From Phalacrocorax aristotelis (taxonomy: Eukaryota > Chordata > Aves > Suliformes > Phalacrocoracidae): 64,000 nucleotides of DNA. A program made the translations under genes and the position numbers. Every line of letters begins with the position of its first letter. Position 1 is the first letter of the stretch. Below the pieces are notes generated by a model. The model saw only the letters and a list, made by a program, of their open reading frames with translations. It had not been told where the DNA came from and searched no databases. This document shows positions 27,201 to 38,700 of this stretch, piece by piece. The stretch is from the NCBI RefSeq assembly GCF_949628215.1, contig NC_134282.1, positions 4,695,001-4,759,000 of the forward strand, written 5' to 3'.

Positions 27201-30200
27201 CAAGTGCTGCTCAACCCCTCCACTTCCATTTTGCTATGAAGACACACACACACAAAAAAACCCAACAAATCCCTGAACCTATTCTTTTAGTTGATGCAAC
27301 ACACAAAGTTGGTCGTCAGCACGAAATACATCACTAGTTTAATTTAGAAAGAATTTTAGTTTAAAATAACCACAGCTCCACTTGAATTGCCCAAGTAGAG
27401 GTAAAAATGGAAAGATTAAAAATAAAAGAGCCCAAAATTAAGAGCACAGGCACAAGGCCAGATTGCTGAAGCTGGACCCACAGCAGCAGTGCCGGGACTG
27501 GCAGGGACCTGCCCTCACTCTCGGCTCTGTTCCTGGCTTCTAAATCCCTTTAAGGAGGGCTGCTGATGGAGACAGAGCCAGCTTTTACAGTGGCAGCCCA
27601 GCTGGGGATCAACACTGTAAAAACAAGCACGCAACACTCCAAATCAAATCGCAGTCGCAATGAAAACATTAACGTGTTCAGCAGCCCCGGCAGAAGGCAT
27701 CCCTCTGGTCGGCAGCCGCCGGGGCTGCTGCCTGACTCCCACCGCGCCGCATCGCGCCGCTGATGTCATTCCTCTGCCCGCTGGAGGAGCTGTAATGAAA
27801 TTCAGTATCTTGTGTCTCTTCGTACAAATCCACCTCACCGTTACCGAGCCAGTAATTAAAAGAAAAAGTGGAGGGGCAGCAGGGAAGCCAGGCTAGCATG
27901 TTTCTGCCTCTTTCTCCTGTCTTTCGTGCGGGATCGCAGTGGGTTTGCTGCCAGGAGCCGCCTCTTGCATCCCCTTGAGCCCTGGGGGCTTTCCCCAGGG
28001 GTGATGCTGAAGCCCAGCTGCTCATGCAGACCCCCCTACACAGAGCAAGCAGGGGGTCTGAGGGCTGTTGCTCCTGAAATCGTCTGTATTACTATTTCTG
28101 AGATCCACAGCAGGCAGGAACCTGCTTCAATCCTGCATTTCTGGGGCATATGTCCCCTGGGCAAGGAGGAAGGGGCTTCTCCCATAAAAACCCCTGCATC
28201 TAACTGGGCGCTGCTGCCCCCTGTGCCAGGGCCATCCCAACCCAGGTGCTGTCAGGGCATCAGCAAGCATCTCTCTGTAGTAATTACTTCTGTGAGCCAT
28301 GAAAACCAGAGGAAACCCAACCTTTTCCTATTAATGAGTGCCCCTTCCTGGCTTTCTATCAATACACCAACAGGAGCTCTCTTTTTTCCATTATCACCAT
28401 TGATGTTCTGTTTCTTGTCACATTCCCAGCATTTTTTAAAAGAGGTTTTTGCTTAAGGGTACCCCTACGGACTCCTGGATGGAGGGGAGTCATTAACAGA
28501 AAAATCAAATAGGCCATCCCAAAGCACAGACGAGGTATGGGGAAGCTCATCTGGGGAAGCTGGAGCTGCGGGGGGTGACAAGGACGGGTGATGCCAGGCG
28601 CTGCTGGGCACCGCGTTGCGTCTCACAGGCATGGGGCAACCAGCAGAAAGCAGCTTTACACCAGGAATCAATCAGCACCGAACCAGACGCTAAGGAAGAT
28701 CCATGCCTGTAAATACCTAGGCCTCTCCTTCCGACTTGATTGCTGTTTTAGTTAATTTACCCTAATGAAGAAGAGTGTTTCGGTACAAACAGCGGTTGCT
28801 AACAAGCGCGTGGTGGCAGCAGCAAGCGCCAGCCGGCGAGGCGGCAGCCGGAGGAAAACCAACCCAGGCTGCCTGATGATGGAGAGCTGCGCAGCTCTGA
28901 AACCCGGCTGCAGCTCCCAGAGCAGGGCTCGCCCGCTCCGAGCCACAGCTCCCTTGAGCTTCCCGGGTTTATAATGAAGAAAGCAGATAAAAACCACAAG
29001 TAAAACTCTCCTTCCCTCTCACTGTGTGCTCCTAGCTAGCCAAGGTTAGTGGAGCAGAGCAGAAATGAACCACGTAGATGGTTGCCATCCATGAGATTTT
29101 TTTTTTATAGCTTTAACTGGAGCGAAAGGATGTTTTCCAAGCTACAGAGCAGCAATATGCTGGTCTCGCTTAAACATCTGGAATAGATTTAAATGATCAC
29201 TACAATCGAATATAACGGCAATTATAGAGTTATTTAATTTCAGATGTTTCGGAGGGTTTTTCCCCTTGGTGACTCAGAAGGGGCTGTACGAATCCCAGGG
29301 CTACATCAGGCTGCCCCATGGCAGTGGACAGCCATGCAGGAGGACACGGTCCCAGCCCAGCCCCAGGCAGCTGGAAGAGCTCAGCAGCCTAAATCTGGAC
29401 ACATCACAGATCCACCAGCCAGTTCCTCCTTTAAATTTAAACCATTTAAAATATTTAAGTTTTTCATTATTGTAGCAGTTAAAAATTATTCCTGGACAAG
29501 ACTGCCATGTCTTGCCTTGAGGTTCTTCGCAAAGAGTGAGAAAGTAATTTCTGTACCCTGATGTGCCTTGAGAGTGAACTGGACTGTCCAAATCAGTCAC
29601 GCTCAGCTCTCTTCAGTTTGGGAGATGCACTAATTCTGCCAATGTGGATCCCTCCAGCAAGATCTGCGCATATGTCACCCTTCTCAACCCCTTCATCAGC
29701 CACCCATGGACACCACAGACAAGATGATGAAAAACTGCTGATCTCAAACCACATCAGTGCCAATCCTCTTAAAACATGGGGCAGGTCTGCCTATGCCAAA
29801 GCCCAAAGCTGGTGATGGGACCAAGGATGAGCCTGCAGCCTCGGCATCTCCATCCCACGCCATCCTACCTCTTTTGGTGACCCAGTAACTCCTCCGGGAC
29901 AAGCACAGCCTTCGCAAAAGCATCAAGAAACAGTACAAAGACATCAAAAGACACAAACTGGCCCTTCCCAGTGTTCATCTCTTCCCATAGTTAGTCACCC
30001 AGCTTTCATTTGTCCAGCCTCAACCTCCAGCTATTGATTCTCATTATGCTTTTCCTTACAAGAGCTAAGAGCTGAGTCTTCAGTATCTTATTTTCACCTT
30101 GCAATGGTATTTTGCCATGAGTAAACCTAGGTCAGGCTCAGTTGGGAAAGATATTTTCTTATAGTATGAAGTACGTGAGAAAATTGCGCAGAGATAAGGG

Positions 30201-31514
30201 TGTCTAGATCGTAACGGTTCAAAACCAGACAGATGTTTCTGCCCTGCCTCTTTGCTAGTTTGTCAATCTGGTGCAAACCTAAGCCTAGCAACCTCAGTCT
30301 TTCAGACTCAGTTAGGAGCATCCATAAAGTCCAAGTAAGAAAAATAATTAAATAAGGTATGGGAAGTGTTGGGTGACGTGCTGCAAGACCTCTTTGCCAA
30401 CCTGAGCTCCAGACATATTGTGCTTTGGATAAAAGGAGGATTAATTTTGGGTGCTAATCACTTTGGTTAGGGGACTTATTTCTTCCACAGCCAAAACACA
30501 GCCCTGGCAAAGCAGCTCCACCCTGGAGGCACCAGCACATGGGCACACTGCCCCGTCCCAGCTGGTGCAGACCCACTGAGCTCTGGCTCAGCTGCCCTCT
30601 TCCAACACAAACCTTCATTTAAACCAGAAAGTAAAACCTAATGTGACATCCAGCCCATGCCAGAAACCATCTGACTCTTCGAGCAACCCTAAAGCCAAAC
30701 CCAGTTTTTATTCTCAACACAAAGATGCACATTTCCTCAAGAGCGGTGACAATTTTTCCTTATTATTATTCTCAGCTAGAACATCCAACCTTTCAGCTTA
30801 CGGTTGCTCAAGGTAAAAAATCAGCACAATTTGAACTGTGATCAACCAAAACATGAAATGAATGCTGTGTTTTATTTAATAAACTCCAGCAACACAAGGC
30901 TGCCTGACAGACACAATGTAATTTGTTTTGGATATAAAGATGGAAAAATAATTGTTTTGTCTTCAAGGCAATTAAAAAAAAAAAGATTTCTGCATTAACA
31001 GGAAGAAAGCTGCCAGGCTAAAATTCATATTTAATAAACTATTTTTCCTGTTCCCGTATATTAGCGTTCAGAGATTGTCAATTCTTATTATTTTCCTCAA
31101 AGTCAAGAAGTCATCGTGTGTCACTGAGAAGTCATTACTGCTGGTATAAGGAGCTCACCTGAGAACTACATGGTTTGCTAAAAAAACAGCAGAGAAGAGA
31201 GTGAGAAATGGCAGTTCCTGAATAGTTCTTGAAAATATGACTTAAGATGAAAAAGCAGAGAGAAAGAGCAAAACAAGAGAGTTTAATGATTTTTAAGACA
31301 ATCTCATGATTTGGAATCATAAGACAGTTTTAAAGCTTCTGTCAAGCTTCTCTCTCAGCTCGCCTTAACCACGTAGAAGCTGGACCCCTGAGTTTGTTAC
31401 AGCTACTCCAGAAAAACAACATCCTTAATTAAAAAAAAAAGTCCTAAAAAAGTAAGCAAATAACTACAAAAATTAAGTGATAAATTGAATGAAGAAACCA
31501 CACCAAGGACTCTT

Positions 31515-31580
31515 TTTAACCACATGATTCACTAGATGATCCCTGAGGTCCCTTCCAACCTAGGCTTCTGTGATTCTCTG
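31515..31580 (+). mobile_element. CR1 LINE 3'-tail fragment
   Basis: The stretch CTAGATGATCCCTGAGGTCC followed by CTTCCAACCTAGGCTTCTGT and GATTCTCTG matches the generic CR1 3' end, sense on the + strand. Only the last 60-70 bp remain, about 0.8 kb before SLC7A14 exon 2. Confidence 0.8.
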
Positions 31581-32370
31581 TGTGTGACCTGAACAAGCAG
31601 CACACTTTAAAACTTTCCCCTTTAGGGTTCACCAGGATAACGGTAGCACGCAAGAAGAAAACCCAACCAGAATAGCCAGAGAGCTGTAAGACCCAACTTC
31701 TGTAGCACCAAAAAAGTCACCAATTTGTGGTGATCAAGCCCCGTAGCTGGCCACAGCCCGGCACAGGCAGGCAGGAGTCTCAACACACTAGACAGAGGAG
31801 CAAAGCTACGGTCCCAGACTCTCTGGGTTTTTTGCAGCGCAGGTGGAGCACAGCAATGCCCCGCAGAAGGTCCCGTGTGGGTGTGCACAGCGATGGCGGG
31901 CTGACACACGGTACCCACAGGAGCATCCCCGCTCCCAGGGCATACTGCGGAGCTGCTGGGCTTGGGGCTGGGCTTGGTCCCCACCGGGACCCAAGGTGCC
32001 GCGGTAGCCACCAGCACTTCACAGTTATACAGAGCCATCAGCGCTTTTGGTAGCAATTAAGCCACGTAATGGGCACTTGGAGGGTATCAGGTTCCTGCTG
32101 CTTATGGGGCTGTATTAATAACTGGGGGTAACACCATAAAACCAAACATGAAGAGGGGCAGAGCATCTCTATTGTGTAAAACAGCTAGGACAGAGAAAAA
32201 AGATTTTTCCAGAGCAGCAGCATTGGTGAAAGCAAAGCTCCCCTCAGGGCTCTCCCAGAGCTGGATCCCAGCCAGAAAACGGCTTGGATGCCTCTTTTGG
32301 TTCCTCCAAGTGGAGCACATCCCTCTTTTTTCACTCTTTCAGTTAAAAACTGTGTTGCTCTCTCTTGCAG

Positions 32371-32770
32371 CCAGGCCGCCAGCGCAGGAGGGAGATGCAG
32401 CTGCAGCCCTGAGCAGGTGCTGCTGAAACCATCTGTGACCCACCTCCGCCAAGCCGAGCACCAGCCATGAGTGGCTTCTTCTCACGCCTGGACCCGCGGC
32501 GGGTGCCGTGGGGGGCGGCAGGCCATGCCCTGCGCACCCGCGTCCTGCGCACCAAGCCCGTGGAGTCGATGCTGGAGGGCACGGGGACCGCCTCCGCCCA
32601 GGGCGCCCGGCTGGCCAAGGTCCTCACCACCCTCGACCTCATCTCCCTCGGCGTCGGGAGCTGCGTGGGCACCGGCATGTACGTGGTGTCTGGCCTGGTG
32701 GCCAAGGAGATGGCAGGGCCCGGGGTCATCGTTTCCTTCATCATCGCTGCTGTTGCCTCCATCTTGTCAG
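32371..32770 (+). CDS. SLC7A14: SLC7A14 exon 2 (first coding exon; CDS 32467-32770)
   Basis: The acceptor is CTCTCTTGCAG ending at 32370. Ninety-six nt of 5' UTR precede the ATG at 32467, which has G at -3. The ATG is chosen because MSGFF is the conserved SLC7A14 N-terminus. The coding part gives residues 1-101 plus one base of codon 102, and the donor is GTGAGT at 32771. It encodes the cytosolic N-terminus, membrane helix 1 with the glycine-rich substrate-site motif, and most of helix 2. The coding part is markedly GC-rich. The open frame runs on into the intron to 32889, but nothing conserved lies there. Confidence 0.95.
32395..32412 (+). promoter_or_regulatory. Short upstream ORF in the SLC7A14 5' UTR
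   Basis: An ATG at 32395 opens a five-codon frame (MQLQP) closed by TGA at 32410-32412, 54 nt before the SLC7A14 start. Short uORFs like this often reduce or tune translation of the main frame. The reading is direct; any regulatory effect is inference. Confidence 0.45.
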
Positions 32771-35700
32771 GTGAGTCGTGCCTGTGGGTTTTCGAGAAAC
32801 ACACCATCTCGTGCATCCTCTGGCTCCATTTATGGGCAGACGCCTGGCAGGACCCGTGCTCAGCAGCACAAGCTACGAGGAGGCAATGACTTCTCCATAG
32901 ACTAAAACATCCTTTCACACTAGGCTTATCCAGCTTATGGGGCGCACTGCCTCTCACTGCCCAAATGTCAGACCAAACCCTGTACGGGGAGACAGCAGCC
33001 CAAGCATAATTACCCCAGTGAGCTGTTGATGGCTTCCCCAGGGATGGAGCCTGCGGTCAATACATTTTAAAACACCAGTGAGAGTTTCGCAGCGCGTGTC
33101 CCAGGCAGAGAGCGCAGCCAGACCACAGCATCGGAGAAAGAGCTCAACGTGGCTTGTGGGAAACCCAGTTTCAACAGGAAGGATATTGGTGGCTTGGGTA
33201 GCACCAGGGCCATCTGCTTTTGCTGTGGACATTGCTAACAGTTAACGAATTCCTCAATTAGTTTTGGAGTTGATTTTATTGGCTCCTATTCACGCAGGAT
33301 CACTCTTTGAATTCCCAAACAGAAAAACACAACAAACAAACATGCAGAGAGAGAGTAAATATGTATTTTAGTGAAAAGCTGGTGAATTCCGTCTCCTCCG
33401 TAGGAACCCAGCTGAGCATATGGCTCGAGCTGCGGGTTTCCACATGAAGCCAGTACCGCTGGCATTTGTCCTTTCCAGATCAGTGCTAACACAATGATGC
33501 GATGTTCCTGCTCTCTCTTCTCAGAGGACTTTGCATGCTGTGGCAGCCTGGGATCCAGCTTTTATCCGCAGGTTGGATAAGAAAACTTGAGTAAATGGCA
33601 AAGGGCTTTGATAGAAGGCAGCAACAGCAAACACAGCAAAATAACCCAGCTCACCTTTTCAAGTCTCTGGATTTTTGTAGGGGGAAGTAGAAGCACATCA
33701 TGCTCTTTCCCTGGAGGTTGCAGTGCTGCTCCATAGAGATCCCACCAAAGCCCGTGCAAGCTTGAGCCCCCTACCCCTGCAGCCCAGAGGCACAACCCTG
33801 GCACAGCATAGGGACAAACGTCACGTTCTCTCCAAAGCCGTGCCAGGGAAAGATCCTGGCGACGCTGGCTGGGGACCACCATGCAGAGAGCCCTGCCTCC
33901 CCACTGGACCCCAGCGACAAGGCAGTTCAGACACACTTAATGCTGGCTCAGCCCAGAACAAAAGCTGAGAGTACGTAACGAGACCCCTTTCTTATTTGGG
34001 ATCCCAACACAACAAATGAACCAATGTCCCCATTTTTTAACTGAGGCAGTAGATACCATCAGTGTCTTTTCCCTTTCACACTGGTCGCTTTCTCCTTTCT
34101 GTGAGGGTTTCAGTGGCCGTGATGCAAATCAAGAGCAAACAGAGCCTGGGTAGGTCTCATATATAAAAAAAAAAAAAACCAAAACACACAACAAAAACCC
34201 ACACTGTCCTCCAAAAGGGGCTTTTTCACCCCAGACATGAGCCCTGCCCCACAACGGGGAGCTCCTCCTGCCTTTGCCCACAGGAGCCCACATTGCTTCC
34301 CGCCTAGCTTTCATCTCCCCTTGCTTTTGTAGCCCTGGGAAAGTGTTTTGCAAAGGATGCAGTGTTTTGATAGTCTCCTTGGCCGTTTCCTCACTTCATG
34401 GTTGACGCTGCTGCTGTTTATAACAGCAACATGTTTTTGGCAAGTAAAACTAAGCAAGGGTTCAGGAGCTGGACGGGCTATCGGGCTCACAGGGGACGCG
34501 ATTTCAGCTCTCACCTCACAGTCACTCGCGGTGTAGCGGGCGCTGAGCTCAGGCAAGCATGTGCAGACAGATTTTAAGGAGTTTCCCACAGTTTTAAGAT
34601 GGGACCGCTAGATCACCTGCTTTCCCTTGATATACTGAGGATCACTGAGTCAAATCCCACTGCCTGCAAAGTGAACCCAAGAGGATTTTGGCTAAAAAAG
34701 CCCTTTCCAGAAAGCCATTTGCCTTCCCTGGGAGTCAGCCACGGGGAAGCCCTGCCGGGCAGGATCCAGCAGTAGGAAACCCCTCCACACTGCTTAGCCT
34801 GGTTTCAGATAGGAATTTTTCTAATTTCATCTACCTGACAAATTCCAGTTATGCCTTCCCCTAGGTTTAAGCAACATGTGTCCTGTCAAGGAACCTACAG
34901 ACATAGTATAATTGATTAAACTGATAAATTAAATTAAATCAATCTTTTTCATTCTCTCACTGGAAGGCCTTTTATTCAGCTCCCAGACAGAAACATTTCC
35001 CCAACTTCCCTCCACAAAGCACAGGGGACACTGCGGGCTCCCTCCATCAGCAGCCACCACTGGGACTCCCCACTCTCACCCCCATCTCAAAACATAACCC
35101 CTTCTTGGCAAAAAATCGACAGTTTGCACCTTACCCAACCCCGTTACCCTCTCCACAGCCTTTTCCACTAGCCGTTGCTCGTCCCTTTCGTGGTTGCCTC
35201 TCCTACAGCAATACAACCTTGTTGACTGCATTTTGCGAACTCCTTACTGCGAGCCCAGGCACAGGTCAGCTCCCCCCTCACGATGGCTACCAGTGTGGGA
35301 TAGTTTTCTCTGCCTCACAACCCCACAGGCTTCAGTGCCAGGCTGTGCAAGAAAAGAAGACTCTCTCCCTCGGGAACTGCTCTGCAACCCCAGCAACCCT
35401 TAATGGGGGCTTCAAGCATAAAGCCACACTGTTCTGGAGCACATTGTCATGCTCTTACCTGGTACCCATGTGGGAGCAGGCTCAGCAACAGCCAGGGGGT
35501 CCAGCAGAGCAGGGGGGAAGCTAAACCTGTACCTCAGGTGCTCCCTGCAGGGCAAGGGCTGGGATGAGGGGCTCCAGCTGCAGCTGATCATGAGCTGCTC
35601 AGGTGGTGCTGGAGGAACGGGAGGTTTTTTTCTAGGGAAGGTTTCTTTTAGAGCTGCCTTTTCTCTATCTCACACAGTGATCATGAAATACAGTGGACAG

Positions 35701-38700
35701 GCTCAGTGGTTTGCTGAAAATAGGATTTTGCTGTATACCCGCCTTGGCTGCTCTTGTTTAATGAGGGGTATTGTCTCTGGATTTCTTGGGTGGTAGCATG
35801 AATTAATTGATACTACCTCCAGCACTGATGAAAGGTGCCTCCTCAAAGGCTCGTTTCACCTGAAACATTGCTCCTGCTGTGCCAGTGCCCTGTGGGATGT
35901 CTCATGGTCCTTGTGTGTCCTCATGCCAGGTGGCAGTGGGATGGTCAACATCCACACAGCAACCACCACTGCCCCGGCACACCAAAAGCAACGCAGCAGC
36001 CAAGAGGGTGCACTGAGTTGTGGCTCTTGCCCCGGCCCCTTCTACCACTGGTTGTGCTGCCCAGCAGCTATTGCAGTGCTGGAGTTTGAGGTTGAAGGCA
36101 GCGGGGGCTTTGTGGTCCCTCCTCCTGCCCCACCGGGGCACTGCTCACCAGCAAAAGTCCCTGCCAGGAAGGTCAGGATGCCCAGTGTGGCCCTAAGCCA
36201 CCGCTAACACAAAAACATCTAACTGGTTGGAAAGCTGCTGGCTGCCTCACCCTCTACCTCCAAACGAGATAAACCAGAGAATGGAGGGGTCAATTAAACC
36301 AGAAAAACGAGGTTTTTTAGATGGGATTTTGGAAGGGACAATGTCATGGACAAAACCCCTCAGCTATGCTTATGTCCTTCTGAATAATGTCAATAACTGT
36401 ATAATTACACCAGCATAATGACTGCCATGCCAATTACACAGTGTAGCTAATATTCAAGGGAAAGAAACGGTCTTCCGTAAAAAGACTAATCTTCCAAACA
36501 CCCACTGTGTTAGCTTGTTTTCTGCAGAAACTTGCAGTCATTCTTGACTGGGGGCTTATGATGATATTATCTGTCTTTTTAAGCAGAGAGGAAAGTGCTG
36601 TGAACCCCGTTTCTGATGGAGGACCTGCAGCACCGCAAAGCAAAGTGATTTGATTAATGCTGCCCAATACAGCCAGTGGCAATTAGGGATGGATGGTGGA
36701 TTTTGCATCTCATGTCCCCTGGACTGGATGCTGCATGCTATGATAAAAAGGAGTTTATTTTCTTAATATATGCTGATACTTAATGGAGATATCCACAACG
36801 TGTTGCTGCATGCAATGCATAGTGAAAGATTAATCTTCCATTTAGGGATCCTAGTAGAGTAATTGAGAACTCAAACATTTTATACATATTAATATCTTTG
36901 CTTTGCTGTTACCATTCTTTATCAATAACAATCCTCTTTAAGCCTTATCTTGTCATTGGCTAAAAGTAGAGCTGCCTCTAAGAAAGATTATATGATTTTT
37001 AAGGCCATCAAAGAGAGAAACTAGACACTTGTCCTCATCAGAGCACATGTTTCGTAAATCATTCAGGCCTGTAGTTATCTGTGAATGACTTACCTTTGCC
37101 GAGCGCATGCATTTTTCATCAGCTTTGAATAATGACTCTTTGTAGGGCTGGATGATGGGGATGTCTTGCTGCTCCTGCAGTTGGGCCTGCTTTGCAGAAA
37201 TCAAGTTTTGAAGAGGCCCCTTGAAAAGCATGCAAGTTAAACAGTGAATGGAATATAAACATCCTCCAACACCAGGAAAAGAAGTGCCACCAAATTCAGC
37301 TTAAGGAGTCAATAATTCTGTGTTTGTACTGTGTAAAAACTGCACTGACAGTAAGAGCAGCGACCTCATAACTTTTTATAAATTATTTGTTCCTCCCTCT
37401 AGATGGAACTGATTGCAGTTTTGGAGGAATTATTATCTTCTAAACAGAGAAAAGTAGCTGATAAAGAACTCAATAATTACTACATGTTTACACAACGATA
37501 ACAGCCCTAACACTTTAACCTGTATGAGCTGAACTGGGGTCTTCCAGGCAGGGTCTTAATCAGTGTTAAATATGCAGGATGCAGTGTGGCCTTCCAGCAC
37601 TTGTTCTGACTAATATTTGGGGAATTTATGACTAAGTCCATCTATTCCTTTTAAATAAAAGCTAATGGTTGTTTTAAGACAGCAATGTGTCAGGGTCAGG
37701 TTTTTATTAAAAAGTATCCTGACATAGTAAGTACACAAGGAGTTTGGAAAGTATACAAGTCCACTGAAATCTCCTCCCAAACAGCTCCAGTTAAATACTT
37801 ATTTTTGCTTTTCTTTTCTTCTTCTACAGAATTAGTTTTGCAATTATTCTGCAGAATGAGACTTACATGTAACATTTTTAAGTGTTAAAATAACTTATGC
37901 TCTCTATGTAAGATGGCTTCAAACTCCTCTCTACAGATCACAGAATCCCAGACTGGTGGGGGCTGGAAGGACCCTCTGGAGCTCACCCCATCCCACCCCC
38001 TGCGTGAGCAGGCACCCCCAGAGCAGGGGCACAGGGCCGCGTCCAGGCGGGGCATGAATGTCTCCGGGGAAGGGACCCCACAGCCTCTCTGGGCAGCCTG
38101 TGCCCCTGCTCCGGCACCCGCACAGGGAAGGGGTTTGTCCTCATGTTCAGGGGGAACTTCCCGTGTTCCAGCTTGTGCCCGTGGCCCCTTGGCCTGTCGC
38201 TGGGCACTGCTGAAAGGAGCCGAGTCCCATCATCCTGACACCTGCCCTTTATATATTTATAAGTACTGATGAGATCCCCCCTCAGTCTTCTCTTCTCCAG
38301 GCTGAATAAATGCAAGTCTCTCAGCCTTTCCTCATGAGGGAGATGCTCCAGTGCCCCTCTTGCATGGGTACGAACGAGAGCAAGGTGATCAGGACAGTGC
38401 TCATGCCTGGGTCTGCACAGCAATAACCCAGGATAAGCCTTTGGAGATTGCAGTCAGAGCAGGGAGGGGTGTAACCTTGTGTGAGCCCTCCTGTGTCATC
38501 TTGCCATAGGATGGGGCTGCACAACACTGGTCCAGGTTCCCAGGCAATGGCTACAACCATCCCTGACCTCCTTGTGCCCAAACACTGTCCTCTGGCAGGT
38601 CTCACTGCAACCTCCTTTCCCAGGGCTACGATGTTTTCTGCAACCAAAAGTGTTGGGAGCTTGTCAGGATATTGATGCCACAAATAAAATATTTGAGAGA

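Larger units (their letters stand above)
18477..32370 (+). other. SLC7A14: SLC7A14 intron 1 (inferred)
   Basis: About 13.9 kb runs from the GTGAGT donor at 18477 to the acceptor TCTCTTGCAG ending at 32370. It holds no coding exon I can recognise. It contains a short CR1 tail (31515-31580), A-rich simple sequence (about 21,471 and 24,034), a homeodomain/E-box motif cluster near 24,175-24,281, and two small CpG-richer patches (27,690-27,860 and 28,780-28,970). The 3' end is certain. The 5' end depends on the exon 1 call. Confidence 0.55.
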
